Origin: Anoxybacillus amylolyticus
GTDB lineage: Bacteria; Bacillota; Bacilli; Bacillales; Anoxybacillaceae
Direction: 5' to 3'
DNA: 52,500 nucleotides
Assembly: GCF_001634285.1 (NCBI RefSeq)
Contig: NZ_CP015438.1
Span: forward strand, 100,001-152,500
The notes below the pieces were generated by a model that worked only from the letters and a program-made list of their open reading frames with translations, was not told the origin of the DNA and searched no databases. Below are positions 9,445 to 18,603 of this stretch, piece by piece; the first letter of the stretch is position 1; every line of letters begins with the position of its first letter. Both the position numbers and the translations under genes were made by a program.

Positions 9445-11324
9445 CATTCTTCTTTCTTGGATTGGATATTTACTTTTACATCTTCTTGTTTTCCGTTTCG
9501 GTCTGGCAATGTTCCGTGCTCAAACAAATGCTTAATTTGTTCTGCATCTAACGTTTCTACTTCAAGCAATGTTTTCGCAATTAGCTCTAGCTTATCACGG
9601 TTTTCCGTTAAAATTTTCCGTGCCTTTTCGTAACACTCTTTAATAATGCGCTGAATTTCTAAATCAATTTCATAAGCGATTTGATCGCTGTAGTTTTGTT
9701 CGTTATGCAAGTCGCGGCCTAAAAATACTTGTCCGTGCGACTGACCGAATTGTAATGGACCTAACTTTTCACTCATTCCAAACTCGGTTACCATCCGGCG
9801 AGCGATGTTTGTGGCGCGCTGAAAGTCGTTATGCGCCCCGGTGCTGACTTCGTTGAAGACAATTTCTTCAGCGACACGACCACCTAGTAAGCCCACGATT
9901 TTATCTAGCAACTCCGGTTTGGTCATAAAATAGCGGTCTTCTTTCGGCAACATTACCGCATACCCACCTGCTTGACCGCGTGGAACGATAGTTACTTTAT
10001 GCACCATTTCCGCATCGGCTAACACCATGCCAATAACGGTATGACCTGCCTCATGATACGCGACAATGCGGCGCTCTTTTTCGGAGATGACGCGACTCTT
10101 TTTCGCTGGTCCAGCGATGACGCGGTCTGTCGCCTCGTCAATGTCGCTCATATCAATTTTCTTTTTATTTTGCCGCGCAGCAACGAGCGCTGCTTCGTTC
10201 AATAAGTTTTCTAAATCTGCACCAGAGAAACCTGGCGTGCGCATAGCTATTGCTTTTAAGTCAACCGACTCGTCAAGCGGCTTGTTGCGAGCATGTACGC
10301 GAAGTACCGCCTCGCGACCTTTGACGTCTGGACGATCGACCGTAATTTGCCGGTCAAAGCGCCCTGGGCGCAACAATGCTGGGTCTAAAATGTCTGGGCG
10401 GTTTGTTGCTGCGATAATAATGATCCCTTCATTGCCACTAAACCCATCCATCTCAACAAGCAATTGGTTGAGCGTCTGCTCGCGCTCGTCATGACCGCCG
10501 CCAAGTCCGGCGCCACGTTGACGACCGACCGCGTCAATTTCGTCGATGAAAATGATACAAGGTGCATTTTTCTTCGCTGTCTCGAACAAGTCCCGGACAC
10601 GCGATGCCCCGACCCCGACAAACATTTCCACAAAGTCCGAACCGCTAATCGAGAAAAACGGTACGCCCGCCTCTCCAGCGACCGCCCTTGCTAATAATGT
10701 TTTCCCTGTTCCTGGAGGTCCAACGAGCAGAACGCCTTTTGGAATGCGTGCACCAAGTTCGACAAATTTGCGTGGGTCTTTCAAAAACTCAACGATTTCC
10801 ACAAGTTCTTGTTTCTCTTCATCCGCTCCAGCGACATCGCGGAAACGAACTTTTTTCTTATCCTCGCTATATAACCTTGCACGACTTTTGCCGAAATTCA
10901 TCACCCGGCTACCACCGCCTTGCGCTTGGTTTAGCAAGAAGAAGAACAAAATGAAAATAATGACAAACGGGATAATGGAAGTGAAAAACGTCACCCAGCC
11001 ACTCGTTTCATCTGCTGGCATTACTTCCACTTTTGTCCGTTTGGCGGCTGCATCAATCCGGTTTAAAATCGGATCACTGTTCATGACATACGTCGAAAAA
11101 TATTGTCCTTCGGCATATGTTTTCAACTGCCCGCGAATTTCATATACGCCGCGTTCCGGCTTCATCGAAAACGACTTTACATCACCGTTTTCAAGATGTG
11201 TGATAAAAGCATCGTACGTCATCGGTTCCGTCCGTTGGTTCGTTCCATTAAAGAAACTGACAACTCCTATGACGACGAGAAAAATCAGTAAATAAAAAAT
11301 CGTATTACGGAAGATCCGATTCAT
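9444..11324 (-). CDS. ftsH: Membrane-anchored ATP-dependent zinc metalloprotease FtsH
   Basis: AAA+ protease that degrades membrane and regulatory proteins; in Bacillus it is needed for heat stress and sporulation (Spo0A pathway). Two membrane helices (about residues 7-27 and 111-131) flank an extracytoplasmic loop. The AAA domain has Walker A GPPGTGKT at 202-209, Walker B IIFIDEID around 257-264, and the second region of homology [18 protein letters not shown] in the 300s. The peptidase zinc motif HEAGH is at 424-428. The C-terminal coiled-coil region ends in a charged tail. Length (626) is slightly shorter than B. subtilis. A candidate promoter lies upstream at 11366-11394. Confidence 0.98.
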   Translation of the reverse strand: MNRIFRNTIFYLLIFLVVIGVVSFFNGTNQRTEPMTYDAFITHLENGDVKSFSMKPERGVYEIRGQLKTYAEGQYFSTYVMNSDPILNRIDAAAKRTKVEVMPADETSGWVTFFTSIIPFVIIFILFFFLLNQAQGGGSRVMNFGKSRARLYSEDKKKVRFRDVAGADEEKQELVEIVEFLKDPRKFVELGARIPKGVLLVGPPGTGKTLLARAVAGEAGVPFFSISGSDFVEMFVGVGASRVRDLFETAKKNAPCIIFIDEIDAVGRQRGAGLGGGHDEREQTLNQLLVEMDGFSGNEGIIIIAATNRPDILDPALLRPGRFDRQITVDRPDVKGREAVLRVHARNKPLDESVDLKAIAMRTPGFSGADLENLLNEAALVAARQNKKKIDMSDIDEATDRVIAGPAKKSRVISEKERRIVAYHEAGHTVIGMVLADAEMVHKVTIVPRGQAGGYAVMLPKEDRYFMTKPELLDKIVGLLGGRVAEEIVFNEVSTGAHNDFQRATNIARRMVTEFGMSEKLGPLQFGQSHGQVFLGRDLHNEQNYSDQIAYEIDLEIQRIIKECYEKARKILTENRDKLELIAKTLLEVETLDAEQIKHLFEHGTLPDRNGKQEDVKVNIQSKKEE

Positions 11325-11365
11325 TTCTTGCCTCCTCCCATATGAAACAAACTATACTCAATAGT

Positions 11366-11394
11366 ATCATAGAAAATCATTCCTATACAAACAA
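11366..11394 (-). promoter_or_regulatory. Candidate sigma-A promoter of ftsH
   Basis: TTGTTT (11389-11394) and TATGAT (11366-11371) on the minus strand are separated by 17 bp, in the 92-bp gap between hpt and ftsH. Confidence 0.5.
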
Positions 11395-11416
11395 TTCGCC
11401 ATACGGACGGATTGTT

Positions 11417-11962
11417 TTATTTGCTGTATACTTCTGGCTTTAACACACCGATGTAAGGAAGATTTCGGTATTTTTCGCAATAATCTAGTCCATATCCTAC
11501 AACGAACTCATCCGGAACGATAAATCCGACGTAATCCGCTTCAATAGTTGCTTTACGGCCAGACGGTTTATCTAACAGCGTGACAATTTTAATCGTTTTT
11601 GCTTTTCGATACCGGAACAAATCGACTAAATAACTTAACGTTAGCCCGCTATCGATAATATCTTCAATAATTAAAATGTCACGTCCTTCGACAGAGGTAT
11701 TTAAGTCTTTTAAAATTTTGACTTCTCCTGATGAAACAGTTGCGTTTCCATAGCTTGATACATCCATAAAATCCATTTCTAAATATGTATCTACATGTTT
11801 TAATAAGTCCGCCATAAACGGCATTGCCCCTTTTAACACCCCGACAGCCAACGGAAAACGCCCTTCATACTCTTCTGTCAACGCTTTGCCCAGTTCTTTC
11901 ACTTTTTCTTGAATTTGCTCTTGTGTGACTAAAATTTTTTCAATATCTTGATTCATCCCCAT
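11417..11962 (-). CDS. hpt: Hypoxanthine-guanine phosphoribosyltransferase
   Basis: Salvages hypoxanthine and guanine with PRPP. The PRPP-binding motif [14 protein letters not shown] is at about residues 96-109 and the purine-binding DKPSGRK and [13 protein letters not shown] segments follow. Three ATG codons cluster at the start. The first (11968) lies only two bases after AGGAGG, so the second (11962, 8-base spacing, 181 residues) is preferred. It is tightly linked to tilS upstream and ftsH downstream, an arrangement conserved in Bacillus, where TilS and HprT proteins also interact and activate ftsH transcription. Confidence 0.95.
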   Translation of the reverse strand: MGMNQDIEKILVTQEQIQEKVKELGKALTEEYEGRFPLAVGVLKGAMPFMADLLKHVDTYLEMDFMDVSSYGNATVSSGEVKILKDLNTSVEGRDILIIEDIIDSGLTLSYLVDLFRYRKAKTIKIVTLLDKPSGRKATIEADYVGFIVPDEFVVGYGLDYCEKYRNLPYIGVLKPEVYSK

Positions 11963-11982
11963 TTTCATTTCCTCCTAGATGT

Positions 11983-13368
11983 TCATTGCTCTTTATAGTG
12001 TAATACAAGATAGCAGGTTTTTGTAATATCTGTTGCTTCAAAAGCAGATTTTTTTAGCTTTGGTAGCCATAAAATCCTCCCTTGCCCATCTTCCACCACC
12101 GGCCACATGTTTCGATCATGTAACGGGATTTTATGTTCGATAAAAATTTCCTTCAGCTTCTTCGTCCCGTCCATCCCTTTCACGGTCATTCGGTCCCCAG
12201 TACGTCTCGTTCGCACACGCAACGGGAAAGTAATCGTTTCTAGAGAAACGACGAAAACATCAGCCCTTTTTGCCTCCTCCGGATAGTGTTCCCGAAACTC
12301 ACTTACAATTACATGTCCATTAGGCAAATAAATCGTTGCTGGAACGGATACATCCAATACATAATCATCAGCTTTTTTTTCCTGAAATGTAAAATAACAA
12401 ACATCGTACGCGCGAATGATTTTTAAGCCATCTGGAAAATCTAACCGACCAGAAGGATGATTATTCGTCAACAAAGCTAAGGTGCTACTTATATGTATGA
12501 AGGACAAAGAAGAAGGAATGCCGTCATAGAGATAGTTCAATATTAGTTGAATCCCTCTTCTTTGTAAAGGCTTTGGCATTGCTTGAAATGGACGAATATG
12601 CAACCTAACTTCTCTAGGCGTTGTTTCCATTACGTTATTCATCGCTTCATACGTTAATTCCTCTAAAAACGCTTCGTCTTCTAGCACCATTTCACTATAA
12701 TGCTGGAAACGTTCATGGACACGCGGGTTTTCTTTTTTTAGAAAAGGAAGCACGATATGACGAAACCGATTCCGCGTGTAATTGTCTTTTTCATTGCTGG
12801 CATCATAGCGTGGTTGAAGGCAATGCTTTTGGCAATACATTTCAATTTCTGCACGGCTAACGCACAAAAACGGGCGAATGATATATCCTCGGTGAAACGG
12901 GCGCTTATACGGAATACCTGCATAGCCTTTTTTGCTACTGCCTCGGACAATCCGCATTAAAATCGTTTCGATCTGGTCATCGCCGTGATGTGCTAACGTC
13001 AAAAAGGAAGCAGCGTGCTTTTCCATTACTTCTTGAAAGAAGCGGTAGCGGCATTCGCGTGCCGCTTCTTGCGCCCCCATTTTCGTCTGACGTTGAAAAG
13101 CAGGGACGTCGATTTGTTTTGCCTCACATATAATACCGAGTTGGTCGCAAAAATGTTTCACAAAATGCATCTCTTCTTCCGATTGTCGACCGCGAAACAT
13201 ATGGTCGACATGGGCAGCAATAAGAGTAAGGTTCCATTCTTTTTGAATGGTATAAAAAAAATGAAGTAACGCAAGGGAATCTGGACCACCAGAAACACCG
13301 ACAACAACAGTTGTATTCGGTATCAATAGCTGATGTTTTTTGATAAACGAGCAAACGGTTGAGCGCAT
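11983..13368 (-). CDS. tilS: tRNA(Ile)-lysidine synthase
   Basis: Modifies the wobble cytidine of tRNA-Ile(CAU) to lysidine so that it reads AUA; essential. The PP-loop motif SGGPDS is at residues 26-31, followed by the N-type ATPase core, a helical linker and the C-terminal TilS domain (RTRRTGDRM near 390-400, then KLKEIFIEHKIPLHDR). Length of 461 residues is usual. The gene ends about 20 bases before hpt. The ATG start fits the family N-terminus. Confidence 0.95.
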   Translation of the reverse strand: MRSTVCSFIKKHQLLIPNTTVVVGVSGGPDSLALLHFFYTIQKEWNLTLIAAHVDHMFRGRQSEEEMHFVKHFCDQLGIICEAKQIDVPAFQRQTKMGAQEAARECRYRFFQEVMEKHAASFLTLAHHGDDQIETILMRIVRGSSKKGYAGIPYKRPFHRGYIIRPFLCVSRAEIEMYCQKHCLQPRYDASNEKDNYTRNRFRHIVLPFLKKENPRVHERFQHYSEMVLEDEAFLEELTYEAMNNVMETTPREVRLHIRPFQAMPKPLQRRGIQLILNYLYDGIPSSLSFIHISSTLALLTNNHPSGRLDFPDGLKIIRAYDVCYFTFQEKKADDYVLDVSVPATIYLPNGHVIVSEFREHYPEEAKRADVFVVSLETITFPLRVRTRRTGDRMTVKGMDGTKKLKEIFIEHKIPLHDRNMWPVVEDGQGRILWLPKLKKSAFEATDITKTCYLVLHYKEQ

Positions 13369-13450
13369 ATCGCCAAAACCTCTTTAACGAATGGTTTATA
13401 TTATTAATCGTATCATTAATAAAATATTTTCTCAAAAAAGAAGTTCGGAT

Positions 13451-14401
13451 TTAAAGAATTTGTCCATATAAATACAAGGCGTACATACATAATAGTGTCA
13501 CAACAATAAAGGCTGTTTCCATAATGCCGCTTCTTTTTTTCCTACGATGCTGTTTTCGCGATGGTGATTGTTTCGCACCCGTCATCGGCACATCGTGGTG
13601 AATGGCAGCTACCAGTTCTCGCTTCATGTCCATCGCTCGAACATACATTCCGTCAATAGCCTTCATCAATACGTGCTGATATTTTCGTAACGTAGCATCC
13701 GCTTGAATCATCGTAAATAGCTGCTTTCGGCCATTTTCTTTTCGTTCGAATTTAGTCGGATAACAAGCATGAATCATCATCATTGCCACGGCAAACAAAT
13801 CGTAAGCAGGGTCTGCTTTGCGCGAGCCTAGTCCCCAATAACCTCGATCATAAAATTCAGTAAATTCTTTGACAGCTCGTCCTTGCAGCGTTGTGCCTCC
13901 AACATCAAGCAATCGGATAGTTGGTGGATTGCCCGCCACTAAAACATTTTCTGGCTTTAAATCTCCAAATACCCATCCTTCCTCATGAAGCTGCTCCAAC
14001 GCAGATAATAGTTGAAGCACTAAAATAACGAGCCATTCTTTCCCGCGTTTTCGAATAAAAGAAAAAAAATCTTCCCCCTTTATATACTCCATCACATAAA
14101 ATGGAATCGTTCGGTTTATCTTTTGGTCGTACCAGTCATCCATATCTAACAAAGAAGGTCCAAGGGCGGCTCCTTGGACCTTGGAAAATCGTTTTAATAC
14201 ATTTACTTCAGACGTAATCGTTGTGCTGTTGTCGCTTACCTTTATCGCGACAAGTCCTTTCTTACTTTCTGCTAAATAAACAGCTCCATTTGCTCCGTTG
14301 CCGAGCGGTTTGACGATTTTATACGCCTGCTTGTGCCATTTTCCAACGATCACTGTACTAGCCGGTAGTTTACATAGACGATTCTTCAAAATAGGATTCA
14401 T
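13451..14401 (-). CDS. yabT: Membrane-anchored Ser/Thr protein kinase YabT
   Basis: Hanks-type kinase. In B. subtilis YabT is a septum-located, DNA-activated kinase acting in sporulation, for example on RecA and AbrB. The kinase core has a glycine loop GNGANG (about residues 34-39) and the catalytic motif reads FGDLKPEN instead of HRDLKPEN, with DVG in place of DFG, a pattern shared with the YabT family. A basic stretch (SPSRKQHRRKKRSG) precedes one C-terminal transmembrane helix (about 298-315). The start is uncertain: the ATG at 14401 fits homologues, while an in-frame TTG at 14410 is closer to a GGAG. It overlaps yabS by about 30 bases. Confidence 0.9.
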   Translation of the reverse strand: MNPILKNRLCKLPASTVIVGKWHKQAYKIVKPLGNGANGAVYLAESKKGLVAIKVSDNSTTITSEVNVLKRFSKVQGAALGPSLLDMDDWYDQKINRTIPFYVMEYIKGEDFFSFIRKRGKEWLVILVLQLLSALEQLHEEGWVFGDLKPENVLVAGNPPTIRLLDVGGTTLQGRAVKEFTEFYDRGYWGLGSRKADPAYDLFAVAMMMIHACYPTKFERKENGRKQLFTMIQADATLRKYQHVLMKAIDGMYVRAMDMKRELVAAIHHDVPMTGAKQSPSRKQHRRKKRSGIMETAFIVVTLLCMYALYLYGQIL

Positions 14402-15107
14402 CACGCCCAATCAAGCTCCTTAACGAACGTTTTTTCCGAAAATGGCTGACCGCCTGGCGCAGAGCCGGCCCCGTTGGCGTAAGCCCACCAGATGTTAGTT
14501 TAGGAAACACCGACGAAAGCGTCTCAAGCTTCGGTGTCCAATCTAATATTTTTTCCACGTCTTCTTGTTTCCCCGGAAATACAAATACGGAGAAGAGATT
14601 GTCGCCCATGCGAGCATTTAAGCTAAGCGATAAATCAAACAGCGCTTCTTTTACCGTCGGCAACTTTGTTTTCATGCTTCCGCTCGTATCTATTAATATT
14701 AAAACTTCCAACTCCACCGTTTCACCGAGCTCATCGACAATTTCCATCACTTCGCCGCGCTTTTCTGGCGGTAAATCTTCCATTGAAATATTTGATCCTA
14801 AAATTTGCTTTAACTCCCGATTAACCACCCCTTGTAACGTCTGTGTCATCGCTTTGCGTGTCACCATTTGCACCGTTTGCGATAACTGTTTTGCATACAC
14901 TACCTGGCTTATGCCCCCACCAGCCATCGCAATTCCTTCGACTTCTCGAAGTCCATTTTCGTCCATCACGTCTTGGTCAAGTACCCCAATCACGTTCACT
15001 GTAATTCCTTGTTCTTTTGCGAGCGCTGCCATAGCGATTGGGTCTTCTCCGTGGTTAGAACAACCGTCCGTAATTAATAAAATTTGCCGTATCGTTCCTT
15101 TCCGCAC
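14370..15107 (-). CDS. yabS: von Willebrand factor A domain protein YabS
   Basis: 245-residue protein of unknown biochemical function located between spoIIE and yabT in sporulating Bacillus. It has two metal-site-like segments: LLITDGCSNHGEDP near the N-terminus and a full MIDAS motif DTSGSM in LEVLILIDTSGSM in the middle, followed by TPTGPAL. The GTG at 15107 was chosen because a GGAGG lies 9 bases upstream and it gives VRKGTIRQILLITDG; the longer frame to 15143 would include the ribosome-binding site. In B. subtilis yabS is expressed in the mother cell during sporulation; here no promoter was identified between it and spoIIE. Confidence 0.9.
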   Translation of the reverse strand: MRKGTIRQILLITDGCSNHGEDPIAMAALAKEQGITVNVIGVLDQDVMDENGLREVEGIAMAGGGISQVVYAKQLSQTVQMVTRKAMTQTLQGVVNRELKQILGSNISMEDLPPEKRGEVMEIVDELGETVELEVLILIDTSGSMKTKLPTVKEALFDLSLSLNARMGDNLFSVFVFPGKQEDVEKILDWTPKLETLSSVFPKLTSGGLTPTGPALRQAVSHFRKKRSLRSLIGRDESYFEESSM

Positions 15108-15167
15108 CTTCCATTCCCTCCTCACTTGTAGTATTCTCATCATTGCCGGAATGGAAGTATTTTATAC

Positions 15168-17639
15168 TTATTGCGCCTTTTTCGTATACATATACGCTGG
15201 AATGGTTGCCCACTTTGGCGTATTATGTTTAATTTTTGCGACGACAATCGTCATGTCGTCTTCGATTCTTCCAGAACTCGCACGAATTACCTCCTCCATA
15301 ATAACATCGGCTACTGCTTGCGGATCAGTCGTTTTTAGTTCTTTTATTTTCCGTTTCATCCATGCTTCATGATTTTCCACTAACGGCCCTTCAAAAATCC
15401 CATCGCTCATCATAATCAACAAATCGCCAGACTTTAGTTGTTCATTGACTATTTCAAATTCAGCTTCTTTAATAATGCCAATCGGCAAGTTGCTTGACTC
15501 CACTTTTATGACATGATTTCCTCGCTTAATAAAGCTAGGGCTTGAACCGATTTTTAAAAATTTCGTCGACCCATTTTGCAAATCAATCATTGCCAAATCT
15601 AGGGTAGAAAATACTTCGTCTGTCGTACGCAACGAAAGAATCGAGTTAATAGACTTAATCGCGATTGTTTCATCAATGCCGGTTTGTAAAATTTTTTGCA
15701 ACAACTTTAACGTTTCATTGCTTTCGTAATACGCCCTTTCCCCATTTCCCATCCCATCACTGATGGCAATGGCGTATTTTCCTGTGCCAAGCTCAATGAG
15801 CGAATAGCTATCACCCGATACAAATCCTCCCCCTTTCGCAGCAAAAGCAACTCCTGTTTCCACGACAAACGCTTTCGTTGAACCAAATGCAACACGGCAA
15901 TACCCGTTTGGATAAGCAGAGCATTCTTCCCGTTTGACGACAATCGTTTCGTCCAAAATATCAGAAAGCATCGGGGCTATAAGCTTTTCACATTCTCCTC
16001 GTCCTTCGCAATACGGAATGCTCATTTCAATATCAACGTTCCCTTTTTCCAAACTGTAAATATCGACGTGACCAATCTCAATCCCAAACTCTTGCAATGC
16101 ATGGAAAATTTGCTCTTCTTGCAAATAATGATTTTCTTGTTCACGTTGAATTTCTTGCGCGAAATCCTCCATCACCTGTGAAACGCCAAGTAGTTGTTCA
16201 GCGACTAACTTCCGACTCTCACGAATTTGCCGACGCAACTTTTTATTTGCTTGATAATTGGCCACCTCTTTTTCCATCGTGGCGATTACTTTTTTTCCTT
16301 TTGCGCAATACCGATTCCATTCGCGCAATAAGGAATGGTTTTGTAGTAACGTCCCTGCATCCGCTTCTAACATCATTTGCTTCATATACTCATATGTTTT
16401 ATCAAACTGCTGCGCCCAACATTGTTCTTTTTTAAAACACGTTTGGCACGTTTTTTCCGTCACATCGCCAAGAAAGTAGTCAATCTCCCTTTCCTCCTGT
16501 TCCTCCCCTAAAAAGCGCTCGGTTGAAAAACTGTTCGCAAGCGCTTGGAAAACGAGGGAAAACTGGGAAACACGTTGCGCCGTCACATCGCGAATTTTCC
16601 GCATGTATTGTTGTTGTTCGTTCGCATATTCTATTGTTCCTGGGATATATTTCGCTACCGTTTCCGTCCATGTCCGTGGCGTAAGGAGAAACAAGATAGA
16701 TGCCAAGCAAGATTCGACAATTGTTGGAAGTGCTTCTGTCTTTCCGCTTCCGTACAAACCAATCAGCAAGGTGGCTACTAACAGTCCGAGCGACGCACCG
16801 ATTTTCTTTCCTTCTTTTAACAGACCACCTAAAAGCCCTGCGAACGCTAGTAAGCTCATTTGATACAAATTATCGATGTTAGCTAAACTCAAAATAAGCC
16901 CTGTGACTACTCCTACCGTCGAGCCAATAGTTGTTCCAGCGACAAATGCAAAGAGAAGGACAAGGTAGCGCGATAATATATGTTCGAGCGACAGTTGAGA
17001 TACTTCCCACCCAATCGTTCCCGTTAACATCGAAGCGAGCAAAATAACGAGTGAAACAATTTCTTCTGCTCGCAATGTGTGCTTATATTTTTGTGCAGCT
17101 AATAGAGGGATGCTTTGCAGAAAAATAAGGGTAAGAACAAAACTAAGCCCTGCCTCAATGAGTGCCATGACACTCTCATACGTCGTTGGCGGACCGTTCC
17201 ATAAATAAACAACCGCTAATTTTGTAGAAAACGATAGACAAAATACAACAAAAGGTGCTATTTTTAACAGATCGCCCCAAAATTTTCTTCCGACTTGATG
17301 TAATAATAGAAAGCTAAACATCGCTACAAACACAAAAAACGATGATTCAAACGATATCGTTAATGCCCCAGCAACTAACGCAATAAACGCCAGCCCAGCT
17401 TTCTCTCGACGCAACGTATAGACCGATACAAAAAACGGAAGTGCAAACGGAATTAGTTTCGCTAAAATAAGAGCTCGTCCAAGCAAAAATCCGATGATTA
17501 ACAAAATAAACCCTTTCTGGATAAACAGATGTCCTAGCCTCACTTTCAAATGCCTTGTCCAACGCGAAAAAACAGCCGGCGTTTCATTTAACGGCACTTC
17601 TGAAATTTGAGTTCCCACACGTCTTTCTATTCTTTGCAT
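15168..17639 (-). CDS. spoIIE: Stage II sporulation protein E, PP2C phosphatase
   Basis: Dephosphorylates SpoIIAA-P to release sigma-F in the forespore and associates with FtsZ at the polar septum. The 823 residues consist of an N-terminal membrane domain with about ten helices (roughly 40-330), a central FtsZ-interaction and regulatory region with a CQTCFKKEQCW cysteine cluster, and a C-terminal PP2C domain. Metal-binding aspartates are in SDGMGNGE, MMSDGIFEG and EDDMTIV. Its promoter shows the Spo0A-type 21-bp spacing (separate entry). It precedes yabS and yabT, the conserved order. Confidence 0.97.
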   Translation of the reverse strand: MQRIERRVGTQISEVPLNETPAVFSRWTRHLKVRLGHLFIQKGFILLIIGFLLGRALILAKLIPFALPFFVSVYTLRREKAGLAFIALVAGALTISFESSFFVFVAMFSFLLLHQVGRKFWGDLLKIAPFVVFCLSFSTKLAVVYLWNGPPTTYESVMALIEAGLSFVLTLIFLQSIPLLAAQKYKHTLRAEEIVSLVILLASMLTGTIGWEVSQLSLEHILSRYLVLLFAFVAGTTIGSTVGVVTGLILSLANIDNLYQMSLLAFAGLLGGLLKEGKKIGASLGLLVATLLIGLYGSGKTEALPTIVESCLASILFLLTPRTWTETVAKYIPGTIEYANEQQQYMRKIRDVTAQRVSQFSLVFQALANSFSTERFLGEEQEEREIDYFLGDVTEKTCQTCFKKEQCWAQQFDKTYEYMKQMMLEADAGTLLQNHSLLREWNRYCAKGKKVIATMEKEVANYQANKKLRRQIRESRKLVAEQLLGVSQVMEDFAQEIQREQENHYLQEEQIFHALQEFGIEIGHVDIYSLEKGNVDIEMSIPYCEGRGECEKLIAPMLSDILDETIVVKREECSAYPNGYCRVAFGSTKAFVVETGVAFAAKGGGFVSGDSYSLIELGTGKYAIAISDGMGNGERAYYESNETLKLLQKILQTGIDETIAIKSINSILSLRTTDEVFSTLDLAMIDLQNGSTKFLKIGSSPSFIKRGNHVIKVESSNLPIGIIKEAEFEIVNEQLKSGDLLIMMSDGIFEGPLVENHEAWMKRKIKELKTTDPQAVADVIMEEVIRASSGRIEDDMTIVVAKIKHNTPKWATIPAYMYTKKAQ

Positions 17640-17675
17640 TTCCGATCTCCACTCCTTTGCTTTTCTATTGACTCT

Positions 17676-17708
17676 ATTATATCGTTTGAATTATCAGAAA
17701 TTTGTCAA
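17676..17708 (-). promoter_or_regulatory. spoIIE promoter, sigma-A type with 21-bp spacing
   Basis: On the minus strand a consensus TTGACA (17703-17708) and a consensus TATAAT (17676-17681) are separated by 21 bp. This abnormal spacing is the known hallmark of the Spo0A-activated spoIIE and spoIIG promoters of B. subtilis. Confidence 0.85.
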
Positions 17709-17733
17709 AATAGGAAGGCGATATAAAAAAGTG

Positions 17734-17781
17734 TTCGACGATTTTTTCGGTTATGTGCCATTGTTATACAAATATGTCGAA
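17734..17781 (-). promoter_or_regulatory. Spo0A boxes upstream of spoIIE
   Basis: An exact TGTCGAA (17775-17781, plus strand) and a CGTCGAA (17734-17740, minus strand) lie 26-73 bp upstream of the -35 hexamer. The -35 itself overlaps TTGTCAAAA on the plus strand, a one-mismatch 0A box. This layout fits activation by Spo0A-P. Confidence 0.7.
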
Positions 17782-17821
17782 AAAATAAAAAAGGATGATT
17801 CCAAATAGGAAACATCCTTTT
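17782..17821 (-). terminator. Terminator after the tRNA genes
   Basis: A hairpin (AAAGGATG-TTTCC ... GGAA-CATCCTTT) a few bases past the tRNA-Glu 3' end is followed on the minus strand by TTTATTTTT. Confidence 0.85.
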
Positions 17822-17825
17822 ACGA

Positions 17826-17897
17826 TGACCCGTACGGGATTCGAACCCGTGTTACCGCCGTGAAAGGGCGGTGTCTTAACCACTTGACCAACGGGCC
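17826..17897 (-). tRNA. tRNA-Glu (anticodon TTC)
   Basis: A 72-base cloverleaf: acceptor GGCCCGT pairing with ACGGGTC, anticodon loop CTTTCAC, and T-loop GGGTTCGAATCCC. The discriminator base is A and the 3' CCA is not encoded (the next bases are TCG). It follows tRNA-Met by 18 bases, the same pair and order as between yabR and spoIIE in B. subtilis. Confidence 0.97.
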
Positions 17898-17915
17898 ACT
17901 TGATTTCATGTTTTA

Positions 17916-17989
17916 TAGCGGCGGAGGGAATCGAACCCCCGACCTCACGGGTATGAACCGTACGCTCTAGCCAGCTGAGCTACGCCGCC
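17916..17989 (-). tRNA. tRNA-Met, elongator (anticodon CAT)
   Basis: A 74-base cloverleaf nearly identical to B. subtilis elongator tRNA-Met: acceptor GGCGGCG, D-arm GCTCAGCTGGCTAGAGC, anticodon loop TTCATAC and T-arm GGGGGTTCGATTCCC. The CCA end is not encoded. The normal acceptor pairing at position 1 and the D-arm favour elongator over initiator. Confidence 0.95.
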
Positions 17990-18004
17990 ATACAGACAAT
18001 TAAT

Positions 18005-18033
18005 ATGATAATATTTGTTTGGTTTTTTGTCAA
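18005..18033 (-). promoter_or_regulatory. Promoter of the tRNA-Met/tRNA-Glu pair
   Basis: Consensus TTGACA (18028-18033) and TATCAT (18005-18010), 17 bp apart on the minus strand, end 15 bases before the tRNA-Met 5' end. Confidence 0.75.
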
Positions 18034-18046
18034 CACTTTTTCATAT

Positions 18047-18074
18047 AAAAAGCATCCAACCCGTGGATGCTTTT
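18047..18074 (-). terminator. Terminator after yabR
   Basis: A perfect AAAGCATCCA / TGGATGCTTT hairpin with a CGGGT loop, T-rich on both sides, lies 31 bases past the yabR stop. Confidence 0.85.
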
Positions 18075-18104
18075 ATTATCATGTTCTTATCGTTCAGCAG
18101 CAAG

Positions 18105-18503
18105 TTATCCGCGTCGCGCGCCACGACCTCCCCGCTTCGATTCCGTATGACGCTTCAATGACGCCAATCGGTCTTCACTTTCTTTTAAAAAGCGGCTAAT
18201 TTTTTGTTCAAAACTTTCCTTTGCAACCCGATCATTTGTTTTTGTACGCGGACGCTGTGAAGGCTGAGACTCTTTTGCTTTTTTAATCGATAACCCGATT
18301 TTTCCGTCTTTCTCTACATTGATTACGCGCACCTCGACGACATCGCCGATTTTCAAATGGTCGTTAATGTCTTTCACATAATTATCGGCTACTTCACTAA
18401 TATGCACTAACCCCGTTACGCCTTCTGGCAGCTCCACAAATGCTCCGAATTTTGTAATGCCTGTTACTTTGCCTTGTAACTTGCTGCCTACTTCAATCGA
18501 CAT
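18105..18503 (-). CDS. yabR: S1-domain RNA-binding protein YabR
   Basis: 132-residue protein with one S1 RNA-binding domain (about residues 5-75: GSKLQGKVTGITKFGAFVEL, then GLVHISEV and GKIGLSIKKA) and a basic, disordered C-terminal tail ending in KRGGRGARRG. It belongs to the general-stress-protein-13/YabR group, which binds ribosomes or RNA; the exact role is unknown. The frame extends 24 codons upstream, but MSIEVGSKLQG with an AAGGAGG ribosome-binding site is the conserved start. It lies between divIC and the tRNA genes. Confidence 0.93.
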   Translation of the reverse strand: MSIEVGSKLQGKVTGITKFGAFVELPEGVTGLVHISEVADNYVKDINDHLKIGDVVEVRVINVEKDGKIGLSIKKAKESQPSQRPRTKTNDRVAKESFEQKISRFLKESEDRLASLKRHTESKRGGRGARRG

Positions 18504-18603
18504 AAAAAAAGTGCTCCTCCTTAAAAAATCAAAATCGTTTTCTTTATTATAACGAATAGAAAAAACAAGTGTCAATAAGCCATACGCCTACACGCATCGC
18601 CAC

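Noticed and set aside
10546-11295. Long open frame of about 249 codons on the plus strand inside ftsH
   Set aside because: It lies wholly antisense to an intact ftsH, has no ribosome-binding site and no recognisable domain; it mirrors the codon pattern of ftsH.
14599-15372. Plus-strand open frame of about 257 codons across yabS and spoIIE
   Set aside because: Antisense shadow of two conserved genes, with no family motifs.
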